Assembly: GCA_020161135.1 (NCBI GenBank)
Contig: JAIUOB010000001.1
Span: forward strand, 1,107,920-1,171,919
DNA: 64,000 bases
Source: Gemmatimonadota bacterium
GTDB lineage: Bacteria > Gemmatimonadota > Gemmatimonadetes > Gemmatimonadales > Gemmatimonadaceae
Direction: 5' to 3'
Numbering within the stretch: position 1 is the first letter of the stretch; each line of letters opens with the position of its first letter. This document shows, piece by piece, positions 11,788-20,008 of the stretch. The notes under the pieces were generated by a model, which did no database searches, was not told the DNA's origin, and saw nothing but the letters and a program-made list of their open reading frames with translations. A program made the position numbers and the translations under genes.

Positions 11788-13031
11788 CCGCTCGCACGAT
11801 GCTCACTCGCGTCCATCCTGTCCTCGCGCCGCGTGCCCTGTCGGCCACCGCGCGGGCGGCGACCGCCACGCTGACCCTCGCCGTGCTCGCGGCGTGTGGG
11901 GGTGAGCCGGCGCCCGAGGACGCGCCCGCAGCGGCCGCCACCCTCGACACCGCCACGCTCGCCGCCGAGGCGGTGCAGATCGCCGGCTTCACGCTCGACA
12001 CGGTGCGCCAGCGTCCGTGGCAGACAAGCGTGAGCGCGCCCGGCCGCCTCGAGCTCGACCCGAGTGCGCTCGAGACCATCGGCTCCATCACCGAGGGGCG
12101 CATCACGCATGTCACGGTCCGCGTGGGCGATCGTGTCGCCGCCGGCCAGGCGCTGGTGATGATCCACAGTCACGAGATCATGGACGCGCGCAGCCGCTAC
12201 GCCGCGGCAACGGCGCAGGTCGCGGCGAAGGAGGCGGAACGCGACCTCGCGCGCACCGCCGCCGACCGTGCGCGGCGTCTGTTCGACAACAAGGCCATGT
12301 CGGTGGCCGACGTCGAGCGCGCCGACGTGGCCCGCAAGGTCGCGCTGGCCAACTACGAGGAAGCTGTGGCCGAGCGCGACCGCGCGAAGGCGCTCATCGA
12401 GCACCTCGCGGGGCTCGGTCCGCTGCCGGCCGGCGCCGACGAGCACGACGTGATCATCCGCACGCCGATTGCCGGTGTGGTGACCTCGCGAGAGGCGCAG
12501 CCGGGGACGGTGGTGCTGCCGGGCACGCCGCTCATCACCGTGGGCAATCCCGATCGCCTGCAGATCGGCATGTATCTGCCAGAGCAGTCGGCAGCCGGCG
12601 TGCAGCCGGGCGCCACGGTGCGGTACGCGCTCACCGAAGCGCCCACCGAACGGTACGACGCGGTGGTGACTCGGGTGGCGCCGACGGTGGACACGCTCTC
12701 GCGCACCGTGGCGGTCGTGGCGCAGTTGCGCGGCCGCACCACGGTCCGCGCCGAGTCATTCGTGCAGGCCGACATCGAGGGGAAGGGCACCGCACCGACG
12801 CTCGTCGTGCCGGCATCGGCCATCCAGGCCATGCAGGGCGACACGGTGGTGATCCTGTCGGAGCCGCGCGGCGAGGGGATGTACCTCAAGGCGGTCCCGG
12901 TGCGCGTGGGACGCCGCACCACCGATCGGGTGGAGCTGCTGGGCGGTGTGCCGGCGGGCACGGTGGTGGTCGCGCGCGGTGCCGCCATCGCCAAGGCGGA
13001 GTTGCTCAAGCGTCGCGGCGGCGGGGAGTAG
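11784..13031 (+). CDS. RND efflux periplasmic adaptor (CzcB/CusB-like), lipoprotein
   Basis: The protein has 415 residues. The N-terminus carries a signal peptide with lipobox LAAC, so it is probably tethered to the inner membrane. A lipoyl/barrel-sandwich half (ITHVTVRVGDRVAAGQ), a coiled-coil hairpin rich in Ala, Glu and Arg (about residues 130-200) and the second half (DVIIRTPIAGVV) follow the membrane-fusion-protein order. A membrane-proximal beta domain ends the protein. It bridges the inner-membrane pump and the outer-membrane channel. No His-rich metal-binding extension of the CzcB kind is evident. The gene overlaps the channel gene by four bases and is followed three bases later by the pump gene. 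Confidence 0.9.
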   Translation: MTARTMLTRVHPVLAPRALSATARAATATLTLAVLAACGGEPAPEDAPAAAATLDTATLAAEAVQIAGFTLDTVRQRPWQTSVSAPGRLELDPSALETIGSITEGRITHVTVRVGDRVAAGQALVMIHSHEIMDARSRYAAATAQVAAKEAERDLARTAADRARRLFDNKAMSVADVERADVARKVALANYEEAVAERDRAKALIEHLAGLGPLPAGADEHDVIIRTPIAGVVTSREAQPGTVVLPGTPLITVGNPDRLQIGMYLPEQSAAGVQPGATVRYALTEAPTERYDAVVTRVAPTVDTLSRTVAVVAQLRGRTTVRAESFVQADIEGKGTAPTLVVPASAIQAMQGDTVVILSEPRGEGMYLKAVPVRVGRRTTDRVELLGGVPAGTVVVARGAAIAKAELLKRRGGGE

Positions 13032-13034
13032 CGC

Positions 13035-16000
13035 ATGCGCGCCCTCATTCGCTTCGCGCTCAGGCGGCGCGGCATCGTCCTGGGCTTCACGCTCACGCTG
13101 ATGGCCGCGGGGCTGTATGCACTGCAGCACATCCCCTTCGACGCGTTCCCCGACCTGACGGGGACGCGCGTCGAGGTCATCACGGTGGCACCCGGCATGG
13201 CGCCGGAAGAAGTCGAGCGGCTGGTCACCTATCCCATCGAATCGAGCCTGATGGGCGTGCCCGGCGCGCAGGGGGTTCGATCGACGTCGAAGTTCGGGCT
13301 GTCGCTCGTCACCGTGCCGTTCCCCGACAACGTCGACGTGTACTTCGCGCGGCAGTTGGTGCAGCAACGGCTCAACGATGCCAAGGGCGCGCTGCCCGTG
13401 GGCATCGAGCCCGCGCTCGGCCCGGTGTCGACCCCCATGGGTGAGCTGTATCAGTACGTGCTCACCAGCGACTCACTCTCGCTCACGCAGCTCAAGACGC
13501 TGCACGATTACGTCGTGCGTCCGCGCCTGCGCACGGTGCCCGGTGTGTCCGAAGTGAACTCGTGGGGCGGGCTCACCGAGCGGGTGGAGGTCGAGGTCGA
13601 CCCGGTGCGGCTGGCGGGCTTCAAGCACACCGTCGTCGACGTGCACAACGCCCTCGCGGCGAACACCCTCGCCTTCGGCGGCAGCTATCTCGAGCAGGGC
13701 GGCGAGCGCTACACGCTGCGCGGACTCGGGCGTGTCGAGAGCGCGGCCGAGGTGGAGCGCGTCGTGGTGGGGTCGCACATGGGCGCCCCCGTCCGGGTGG
13801 GCGACGTGGCCACCGTGCGCCTCGGTGCGCTGCCGCGCAACGGCGCCGTCACCAAGGACGGCGAGGGCGAAGTGGTGAGCGGCATGGTGCTCAAGCTCAA
13901 GGGCGCCGACTCCCGACGGGTCATCGAGGGCGTGCGGGCGCGCATGGAGGAGATCAAGGCGGCGCTGCCGCCGAGCGTGAAGGTGGTGCCGTTCTACGAC
14001 CAGACCGACCTCGTGGCACGCACGACCAACACGATCGTCAAGAATCTCATCGAGGGTGGCCTGCTCGTCATCGCGGTGCTGTTCCTGTTCCTCCGCAATG
14101 TGCGGGCCGCGCTCATCGTCGCCTCGGTCATCCCCATCTCGATGCTCATCGCGTTCGTCGGGATGGCGCTCTTCGGCTACTCGGCCAACCTGATGAGCCT
14201 GGGTGCGCTCGACTTCGGCCTCATCGTCGACGCATCGGTCGTGATGGTGGAGAGCTTCATCCGCCGCCTCGAGTCGAAGGGGGACACCAACCGCATGGGG
14301 CTCTTCGAGCGCGCGGCGATCGAAGTGGGGCGCCCCATCCTGTTCGGCATCGCGATCATCGTGGCGGTCTACATCCCGATCTTCACGCTCGACGGGATGG
14401 AAGGGCGCATGTTCAAGCCGATGGCCTTCACCGTCGTCTGCGCGGTGCTGGGCTCGCTGCTGCTGGCGCTCACCTACGTGCCGGCCATGTCGGCGTGGGC
14501 GCTGCGTGGCGGGCACTCGGCGCAGGCCCCGTGGCTCGAGCGCCTCACGGCGACGTACCGGCGGCTCCTCGGTCGAGTGTTGGCCCGTCCCGGGCCCCTG
14601 ATCGCGGTGGGCGTGGCGCTCGTGGTGGTCGCCGTGGGTTCGCTCACGCGCATCGGCACGGAGTTCATGCCGAAGCTCGACGAGGGCTCGATCCTCATCA
14701 CCACGCGCCGCATGCCAAGCGTCGATCTCGCCGACGCCACCCGACTGTCGCTGGCCGCGGAACGCATCGTGAAGCGCTTTCCCGAAGTCGTGACCGTGGT
14801 GACCAAGGAGGGGCGCCCCGACCTCGCCACCGAGGCGATGGGGCTGTTCGAGGGCGACATGTATGTCATCCTCAAGCCGCACAAGGAGTGGACGACGGCG
14901 AGCACGAACGAAGAGATGGTGATGGCGCTCGACTCCGCGCTGCAGGTGGTGCCCGGGCTCGAGGTGTCGTTCACGCAGCCGCTGGCGATGCGCCTCGACG
15001 AGGCCGAGAGCGGAATCAAGACCGACCTGGGCATCAAGGTCGTGGGCCCGGACCTCGAGCAGAACCAGGCGTTGGCCGAGCGCATCATGCGCGTGGTGGC
15101 GAGCGTACCCGGCAGCGCGGACGTGGGCGTGGAGGTGGCCGAGGGCAGCGGCCAGATCCGCATGCAGATCCGCCGGGAGGCGCTCGCGCAGTACGGCCTC
15201 TCGGTGGCCGAGGTGCGCGACGCGATCGACATGGCGATGGGGTCACAGAAGGCGGCGGAGCTCATCGACGGCTTCCGACGCGTGGACATCGCGGTGCGGC
15301 TGCCGGCGGCCTATCGGGCAGACGCGGCATCGATCGGACGCCTCACGGTGCGCGCGCCCGGTGGTGAGCTGGTGCCGCTGTCGGCCGTGGCCGATGTGCA
15401 GTCGACCACGGGCCCCGAGCTCATCGGCCACGAGGACGCGCAGCGTCGGGCGCTTGTGCTGAGCAATGTCCGCGGGCGTGACCTCGGAGGCTTTGCACAG
15501 GAGGTGCGCGCGCGCATCGCGCGGGAGGTGCCGCTGCCGGCCGGGGTGTTCCTCGAGTGGGGCGGGCAGTACGAGAACCAGCAGCGGGCCATGGGACGCC
15601 TCATGCTGGTCGTGCCGGGCGCGCTGCTGCTCATCCTGGCGCTGCTGCACCTCTCCTTCCGCTCCATCTCGCAGGCCATCCTGGTGCTCTCGAACGTGCC
15701 GTTCGCGCTCGTGGGCGGCATCGCGGCCCTCTGGCTGCGCGGGCTGAATCTCAACCTCTCGGCCAGCATCGGCTTCATCGCGCTCTTCGGCATCGCGGTG
15801 CTCAATGGCGTGGTGATGGTCGAGCATCTCAACCACCTGCGGCACGATACGCACCATCCCGACGAGGATATCCTGACCCGTGTGCAGCGCGGCGCAGCCG
15901 ACCGCCTGCGTCCCGTGCTCATGACCGCCCTCGTGGCCAGTCTTGGCTTCGTCCCGATGGCGCTCTCGACGAGCCCCGGCAGCGAAGTGCAGCGCCCGTT

Positions 16001-16157
16001 GGCCAGCGTGGTCATCGGTGGGCTGATCACCAGCACCGCGCTGACGCTGTTCCTGCTGCCGGCGCTGTATGCCTGGCTCGAAGCGCGCCGACCCGTGCGG
16101 GCGCGGACGGCCGAGCGGGAGGTGCCGCCGGGCGAGCCACTGCCCGCGGGCACGTGA
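13035..16157 (+). CDS. Heavy-metal efflux RND pump (CzcA/CusA-like)
   Basis: The protein has 1040 residues, the standard HME-RND length. It starts with a first helix after MRALIRFALRRRG and a periplasmic region with FPDLT and VTYPIESSLMG. The TM4 proton-relay signature DFGLIVDASVVMVE is intact, with two Asp and a Glu as in CzcA. The C-terminal half repeats the architecture (SASIGFIALFGIAVLNGVVMVE). It is expected to export divalent or monovalent transition metals by proton antiport together with the two upstream gene products. The metal cannot be fixed from sequence reading alone: Cus-type pumps use a Met triad and Czc-type pumps use acidic residues. Confidence 0.93.
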   Translation: MRALIRFALRRRGIVLGFTLTLMAAGLYALQHIPFDAFPDLTGTRVEVITVAPGMAPEEVERLVTYPIESSLMGVPGAQGVRSTSKFGLSLVTVPFPDNVDVYFARQLVQQRLNDAKGALPVGIEPALGPVSTPMGELYQYVLTSDSLSLTQLKTLHDYVVRPRLRTVPGVSEVNSWGGLTERVEVEVDPVRLAGFKHTVVDVHNALAANTLAFGGSYLEQGGERYTLRGLGRVESAAEVERVVVGSHMGAPVRVGDVATVRLGALPRNGAVTKDGEGEVVSGMVLKLKGADSRRVIEGVRARMEEIKAALPPSVKVVPFYDQTDLVARTTNTIVKNLIEGGLLVIAVLFLFLRNVRAALIVASVIPISMLIAFVGMALFGYSANLMSLGALDFGLIVDASVVMVESFIRRLESKGDTNRMGLFERAAIEVGRPILFGIAIIVAVYIPIFTLDGMEGRMFKPMAFTVVCAVLGSLLLALTYVPAMSAWALRGGHSAQAPWLERLTATYRRLLGRVLARPGPLIAVGVALVVVAVGSLTRIGTEFMPKLDEGSILITTRRMPSVDLADATRLSLAAERIVKRFPEVVTVVTKEGRPDLATEAMGLFEGDMYVILKPHKEWTTASTNEEMVMALDSALQVVPGLEVSFTQPLAMRLDEAESGIKTDLGIKVVGPDLEQNQALAERIMRVVASVPGSADVGVEVAEGSGQIRMQIRREALAQYGLSVAEVRDAIDMAMGSQKAAELIDGFRRVDIAVRLPAAYRADAASIGRLTVRAPGGELVPLSAVADVQSTTGPELIGHEDAQRRALVLSNVRGRDLGGFAQEVRARIAREVPLPAGVFLEWGGQYENQQRAMGRLMLVVPGALLLILALLHLSFRSISQAILVLSNVPFALVGGIAALWLRGLNLNLSASIGFIALFGIAVLNGVVMVEHLNHLRHDTHHPDEDILTRVQRGAADRLRPVLMTALVASLGFVPMALSTSPGSEVQRPLASVVIGGLITSTALTLFLLPALYAWLEARRPVRARTAEREVPPGEPLPAGT

Positions 16158-16254
16158 CGCGGCGCCCCGCCGGACGGTGCCGGGTGCTGGCGAAGCTGCC
16201 GCGCGGTCGACAAGTTCCGGTCGTCCGCCGCGCTCGACCCCAAGCCCCGATACG

Positions 16255-16491
16255 ATGACCCTGCATCCGCCGAAGAAGCTGCGCAAGCAGTACACCAACA
16301 CCTCGCATCCGCTCGTGGTCCTCAAGTTCGAGAGTGGCCACCAGATCAAGGTGTACCAGAACGAGGGCAAGGCGTTCGACGCGTACTCGGGAGAGACGAT
16401 CAAGCTCCTCGCCGTGAACGACCCGACGTCCACCGACTGGGAACTCCTCGAGAACCGCAAGGCCGACGCGTTCGACGACGCGGCGACGTAA
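16255..16491 (+). CDS. Small hypothetical protein
   Basis: The protein has 78 residues and starts at an ATG at 16255. It has a basic N-terminus (HPPKKLRKQYTN) and a compact central part (SHPLVVLKFESGHQIKVYQNEGKAFDAYSGETIKLL) that reads like a small beta-barrel. An acidic end follows. No transmembrane segment or signal peptide is present. I do not recognise the family. It sits alone between the efflux operon and a hairpin terminator. Confidence 0.6.
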   Translation: MTLHPPKKLRKQYTNTSHPLVVLKFESGHQIKVYQNEGKAFDAYSGETIKLLAVNDPTSTDWELLENRKADAFDDAAT

Positions 16492-16510
16492 GCCGGCGCG
16501 GGTCCCCTTT

Positions 16511-16547
16511 ACGCGCGGCGTGCCGGCAGCTCCGGTACGCCGCGCGT
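16511..16547 (+). terminator. Hairpin terminator after the small hypothetical gene
   Basis: A 16-base arm starting ACGCGCGGCGTGCC pairs with its complement across a five-base loop with one G-T wobble. It begins about 20 bases after the stop codon; no clear T run follows. Confidence 0.55.
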
Positions 16548-16659
16548 GGCATTTGCGGCAGGGCGTCGCGCAGTGCACGCGGCGGCGGTCTGTATCGAGA
16601 CGCACAGACGGGAGGCGCCCCTGTTGCGCAGCGCGGCTCCCGCGCACTACACTGCCGAT

Positions 16660-17580
16660 GTGCCGCACGGCATCCTGCGCCCCCGTTGCACCGCTGTCAT
16701 CGAAGCCGCGCTGGCGCGCGGCGGCGCCGTCGTCGCCCTCGAAAGCTCCGTGCTCGCGCAGGGGCTCCTGCCGCCGCACAACCGCGAGGCTGCCGTGCGC
16801 ATGCAGCGCGCGGTGCTGGACGCCGGGGCCACACCGGCCATCACTGCCGTCGTCCGAGGTGAGCCCGTGCTCGGGCTCGACGACGAGGCGCTCGAGCGGT
16901 TCCTGCGGCGTGACGGCGTGCGCAAGGTCTCCGCGCGCGATCTCCCCTTCGCCATGGCCAGCGGCGCGGATGGCGCCACGACCGTGGCGGGCACCCTCGC
17001 GCTGTGCGCACTGGCCGATCTCCCCGTCTTCGCCACGGGCGGCATCGGCGGGGTGCACCGCGATGCGCCCTTCGACGAATCGGCCGACCTGGTGGAACTG
17101 GCCCGCACCCCCACCATCGTCGTGTGCGCCGGCGCCAAGTCCATCCTCGACCTGCCCGCCACACTCGAACGACTCGAGACGCTGGGCGTGCCGGTCGTCG
17201 GCTTCGGCTGCGACGAACTCCCCGGCTTCTTCACCACGTCCACCGGCCTGCGTCTGGGCGCGCGCTGCGACACGGCGGCCGACATCGCCCGCGCGTGGCG
17301 CGCCCATCGCTCGCTCGGCCGCACCACCGCCATGTTGGTCGTCCAGCCGCCCCCAGCGGCGTTCGCGCTGTCCGCGTCGCTCGTCGATGCCGCCACGGAC
17401 GCCGCGTTGGCCGCCGCACGCGTCGCCGGCGTGCGGGGGGCGGCCGTGACGCCATTCCTGCTGGCCGATGTCGCCGCCCGCACCGATGGGCGGTCGGTCG
17501 CGGTCAACCTTGCCCTCCTCGAAGCCAATGCCGCCCTCGCGGGCGCCATTGCCGTGGCCCTCACCGAGGGTGCCGCCTGA
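16660..17580 (+). CDS. psuG: Pseudouridine-5'-phosphate glycosidase
   Basis: The protein has 306 residues from a GTG at 16660, matching the usual ~305-residue PsuG length. It converts pseudouridine 5'-phosphate to uracil and ribose 5-phosphate in the cytoplasm. Family landmarks are VALESSVLAQGLL near the N-terminus, ATTVAGT in the middle, ATGGIGGVHR with the metal and phosphate site, and the Schiff-base Lys160 in CAGAKSILD, followed by GFGCDELPGF. The partner kinase PsuK is not next to it. The upstream frame stays open to 16546, but that part has no family similarity and runs through the preceding hairpin. Confidence 0.93.
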   Translation: MPHGILRPRCTAVIEAALARGGAVVALESSVLAQGLLPPHNREAAVRMQRAVLDAGATPAITAVVRGEPVLGLDDEALERFLRRDGVRKVSARDLPFAMASGADGATTVAGTLALCALADLPVFATGGIGGVHRDAPFDESADLVELARTPTIVVCAGAKSILDLPATLERLETLGVPVVGFGCDELPGFFTTSTGLRLGARCDTAADIARAWRAHRSLGRTTAMLVVQPPPAAFALSASLVDAATDAALAAARVAGVRGAAVTPFLLADVAARTDGRSVAVNLALLEANAALAGAIAVALTEGAA

Positions 17581-17673
17581 CGTCCATCCGTCCTCGCGCA
17601 GCTCTCCCGCTCCCCCAACCGCCCACGCGGGCGCGTCGCACCCGTTGACCCTGTCGCTGTCGCACGGACGCCG

Positions 17674-17703
17674 TTGAACCAACGCGGTCGTGCACGGTAC
17701 AAT
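17674..17703 (+). promoter_or_regulatory. Candidate sigma-70 type promoter for the TPR/M16 gene run
   Basis: TTGAAC at 17674-17679 and TACAAT at 17698-17703 are separated by 18 bases. They sit about 35 bases upstream of the ATG at 17739 in an otherwise featureless intergenic stretch. Confidence 0.45.
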
Positions 17704-17738
17704 CCGGTAACCCGCTGTATCCGGAGGTCTGCGTCGCC

Positions 17739-18910
17739 ATGTCCAATCCGTTCCTGAGCTCCGAGGAGTACGACGAGCGCGCCCACGCCCTGTACAACGA
17801 GGGGCGATATGACGAGGCGCTGGCCCTGCTGCGCGAGGCGCTCGTCGTCTATCCCTCGGCGGTGGAACTGCATGTGGGAGTCGGCTATGCGCGGCTCGCG
17901 CGCGACGAGTACGCGTGGGCCCGCCGTGCCTTCGAGGAGGCGCTCACGCTCGACCCCGAGCACGAGGATGCGCTGGCCGGACTCGGCGAGGTGCTGCTCA
18001 AGTTCGGGCAGGTCGAGGCCGGGTTCCGCGCGTTCGCGCGCACCGTCGAGCTGGGGTACGACGACGACATCGAACTCATGCTGCAGATCGGCCGCGCGTT
18101 GTTCCGCGAGGGCTTCGTCGAGACCGCGCTCGAGTACTTCGAGCGGGCGGTCGGGCAGGCGCCGGACAACGCCGAGGCCGTGGCCTGCGTGGGCTATGCC
18201 CAGCATCGCCTCGGTCTCGATGACGACGCCATGACCACGCTGCAGCGCGCGCTCGAACTCGACAGCGACTTCGCCGAGGCACGGTGTATCTCGCCAACCT
18301 GCTGTACGACGCGGGCGACATGGACGGCGCGCTGCGCTCCTTCGAGCGCACCACGCCCGAGGATCACTGGGACGATCTCGGCATCCTGCGGGCGCTGGAG
18401 CTCAAGAGGACGGTCTACCGGCTGGCGGACGACGATCCGGAGCTCAAGCCGTGGGAGGCCCGGCTCATCGATCTCGCCGGCGAACCCGACGCCGTGGACG
18501 AACTGCTCGCCGAGGTGGAGCAGGCGGTGCTGGAGCGCGAACACGCCGAGCAGCAGCAGGCGCATGGTCAGCTCGAGCAACTCGGCTCGTTGCTCAACGA
18601 GTTGCAGCACACGCGCCCCGACGACGAGACCGCCGGCGCGTTGCTCGACACGCTCGGCGCCGGCGCCCAGATGGTGGACAGCACCACCCATCGCATCGTG
18701 TTGCGCGACGGGCAGGTGTTCGAGGGTACGTGGGAAGCCATCGTGCAGGCGCTGCGCGACCGCCACGACGCCGGACGTCCGCTCGATGAGTTCATGGCCC
18801 GCGAGGCACGCCGCACCTACGGTGCCACGGGGCAGCGCGTCGCGTCGCACGCGCCCGAGGCGTTCATCCGCGGCAATGCCGACGCGGGCATGTGGCAGCT
18901 CGATCGGTGA
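17739..18910 (+). CDS. Tetratricopeptide-repeat protein, interrupted by a frameshift
   Basis: A GGAGG box at 17723-17727 precedes the ATG. The first 182 codons give TPR repeats of the form ALYNEGRYDEALALLREAL and DPEHEDALAGLGEVLLKFGQVEAG. At about 18282-18284 the repeat pattern leaves this frame and continues in the next one (VYLANLLYDAGDMDGALRSFER) to a stop at 18910. One missing G in the run CGG-TGT restores a single protein of about 391 residues. The C-terminal part contains DSTTHRIVLRDGQVFEGTWEAIVQAL. TPR proteins scaffold protein complexes; the specific role is unknown. The next gene starts 22 bases later. The shift could be a sequencing indel or a real mutation. Confidence 0.75.
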
Positions 18911-18931
18911 CCCCGGCATGAGGGCGACGAC

Positions 18932-20008
18932 GTGAGCTTCGCCGCCGATCTGACGCAGGCACGCGCCGCACTCGATGCGGCGCGTGCCGTCTTCGGGGCC
19001 TACGATCGCACGCCGGCCCCGACGCTCTGGGCCGCGGCGGCGTCTGTGCTGCAGGCGGCACTCGCGCGCCCGACGCTGCATGGGCAGGCGCTGGTGGCCG
19101 AAGCCCGCCGTGCCGGCCTGTTGATGGTCGCCGATGCGCATGCGCTGGTGGAGCTGGCGTCGCTCGCCGATCGGCAGGAGGGCGCGGCCAGCACCGAGGG
19201 GGAGCGCATCCTGGTGCGCGAGGCGTGGATGGCGCTGCAGCACGCGGTTCCGGATGACGACGGGCCGACGCCGGCCGTGTCGGCCGCGTCGTCGTACGCG
19301 CCGCCGCCGCTCCGTCCGGCCGAGCCGCAAAGCGCGCGTGCGAGCACCGCACCACCGCGCCCACGACAGGCGGTGCCAGGCACCGACGATGTCGATCGCC
19401 TGAGTGCGGACGATGAGGTTGCGGTCATCGCACCGCGCCGCCGCGTGCCTGCCTGGGCCATCCTGCTCACGCTCATCCTCGTCGTGCTGGGCGGCGCCGG
19501 TGGCTGGTGGTGGTTCGCCGGCCGGCACGCGCGTGCCTACACGCAGGCGGTGGACGCGTACCAGCGCGGGTCGCGTGAGTCCGCGCGGGTGGCGTTCGCG
19601 CGGCTCGCGCGCGCGACGCCCGACGACGCCCGCCCCCTGGTGTTCCTCGGCCGTATCGCGCGGGAGGAGCAGGACCTGGCCCGGTCGCGGCAGTTTCTCA
19701 CGACCGCCGTACGCGTCGATCCCGCGAGTGCGCTCGCCGCGCGCGAACTGGCCGCGACCATGCTCGCCGACGCACAGCCCGAGATCGCGCGCCGCTTCTA
19801 CGTGCGCGCCATCGAACTCGACCCGCGTGACCGCACCGCGCAGGGCTTCCTTGCGTGCGCCCTCACACGCCTGGGCCGCCTCGACGAAGCGCAGCGCTGG
19901 GCGCAGCGGGCCGGCACGGGCGACTGGTCGCCGTGCCTCCAGCCCGCGGCGCCGCCTGCTGGCGTGTCGACGCCACCTGCCTCCACGCCGCCGCGTGCCC
20001 CCCGATGA
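18932..20008 (+). CDS. Membrane-anchored TPR protein
   Basis: The protein has 358 residues from a GTG at 18932. It has an Ala-rich helical N-terminal half and a Pro-rich linker at about 110-150. One transmembrane segment follows (WAILLTLILVVLGGAGGWWWF, about residues 171-191), then a C-terminal TPR domain with repeats such as ARVAFARLARATPDDARPLVFLG and ARRFYVRAIELDPRDRTAQGFL, and a Pro/Ala tail. The topology suggests the TPR part is on the far side of the cytoplasmic membrane. The stop overlaps the M16 start by four bases (ATGA), so the two are probably translationally coupled. The exact function is not recognisable. Confidence 0.75.
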   Translation: MSFAADLTQARAALDAARAVFGAYDRTPAPTLWAAAASVLQAALARPTLHGQALVAEARRAGLLMVADAHALVELASLADRQEGAASTEGERILVREAWMALQHAVPDDDGPTPAVSAASSYAPPPLRPAEPQSARASTAPPRPRQAVPGTDDVDRLSADDEVAVIAPRRRVPAWAILLTLILVVLGGAGGWWWFAGRHARAYTQAVDAYQRGSRESARVAFARLARATPDDARPLVFLGRIAREEQDLARSRQFLTTAVRVDPASALAARELAATMLADAQPEIARRFYVRAIELDPRDRTAQGFLACALTRLGRLDEAQRWAQRAGTGDWSPCLQPAAPPAGVSTPPASTPPRAPR

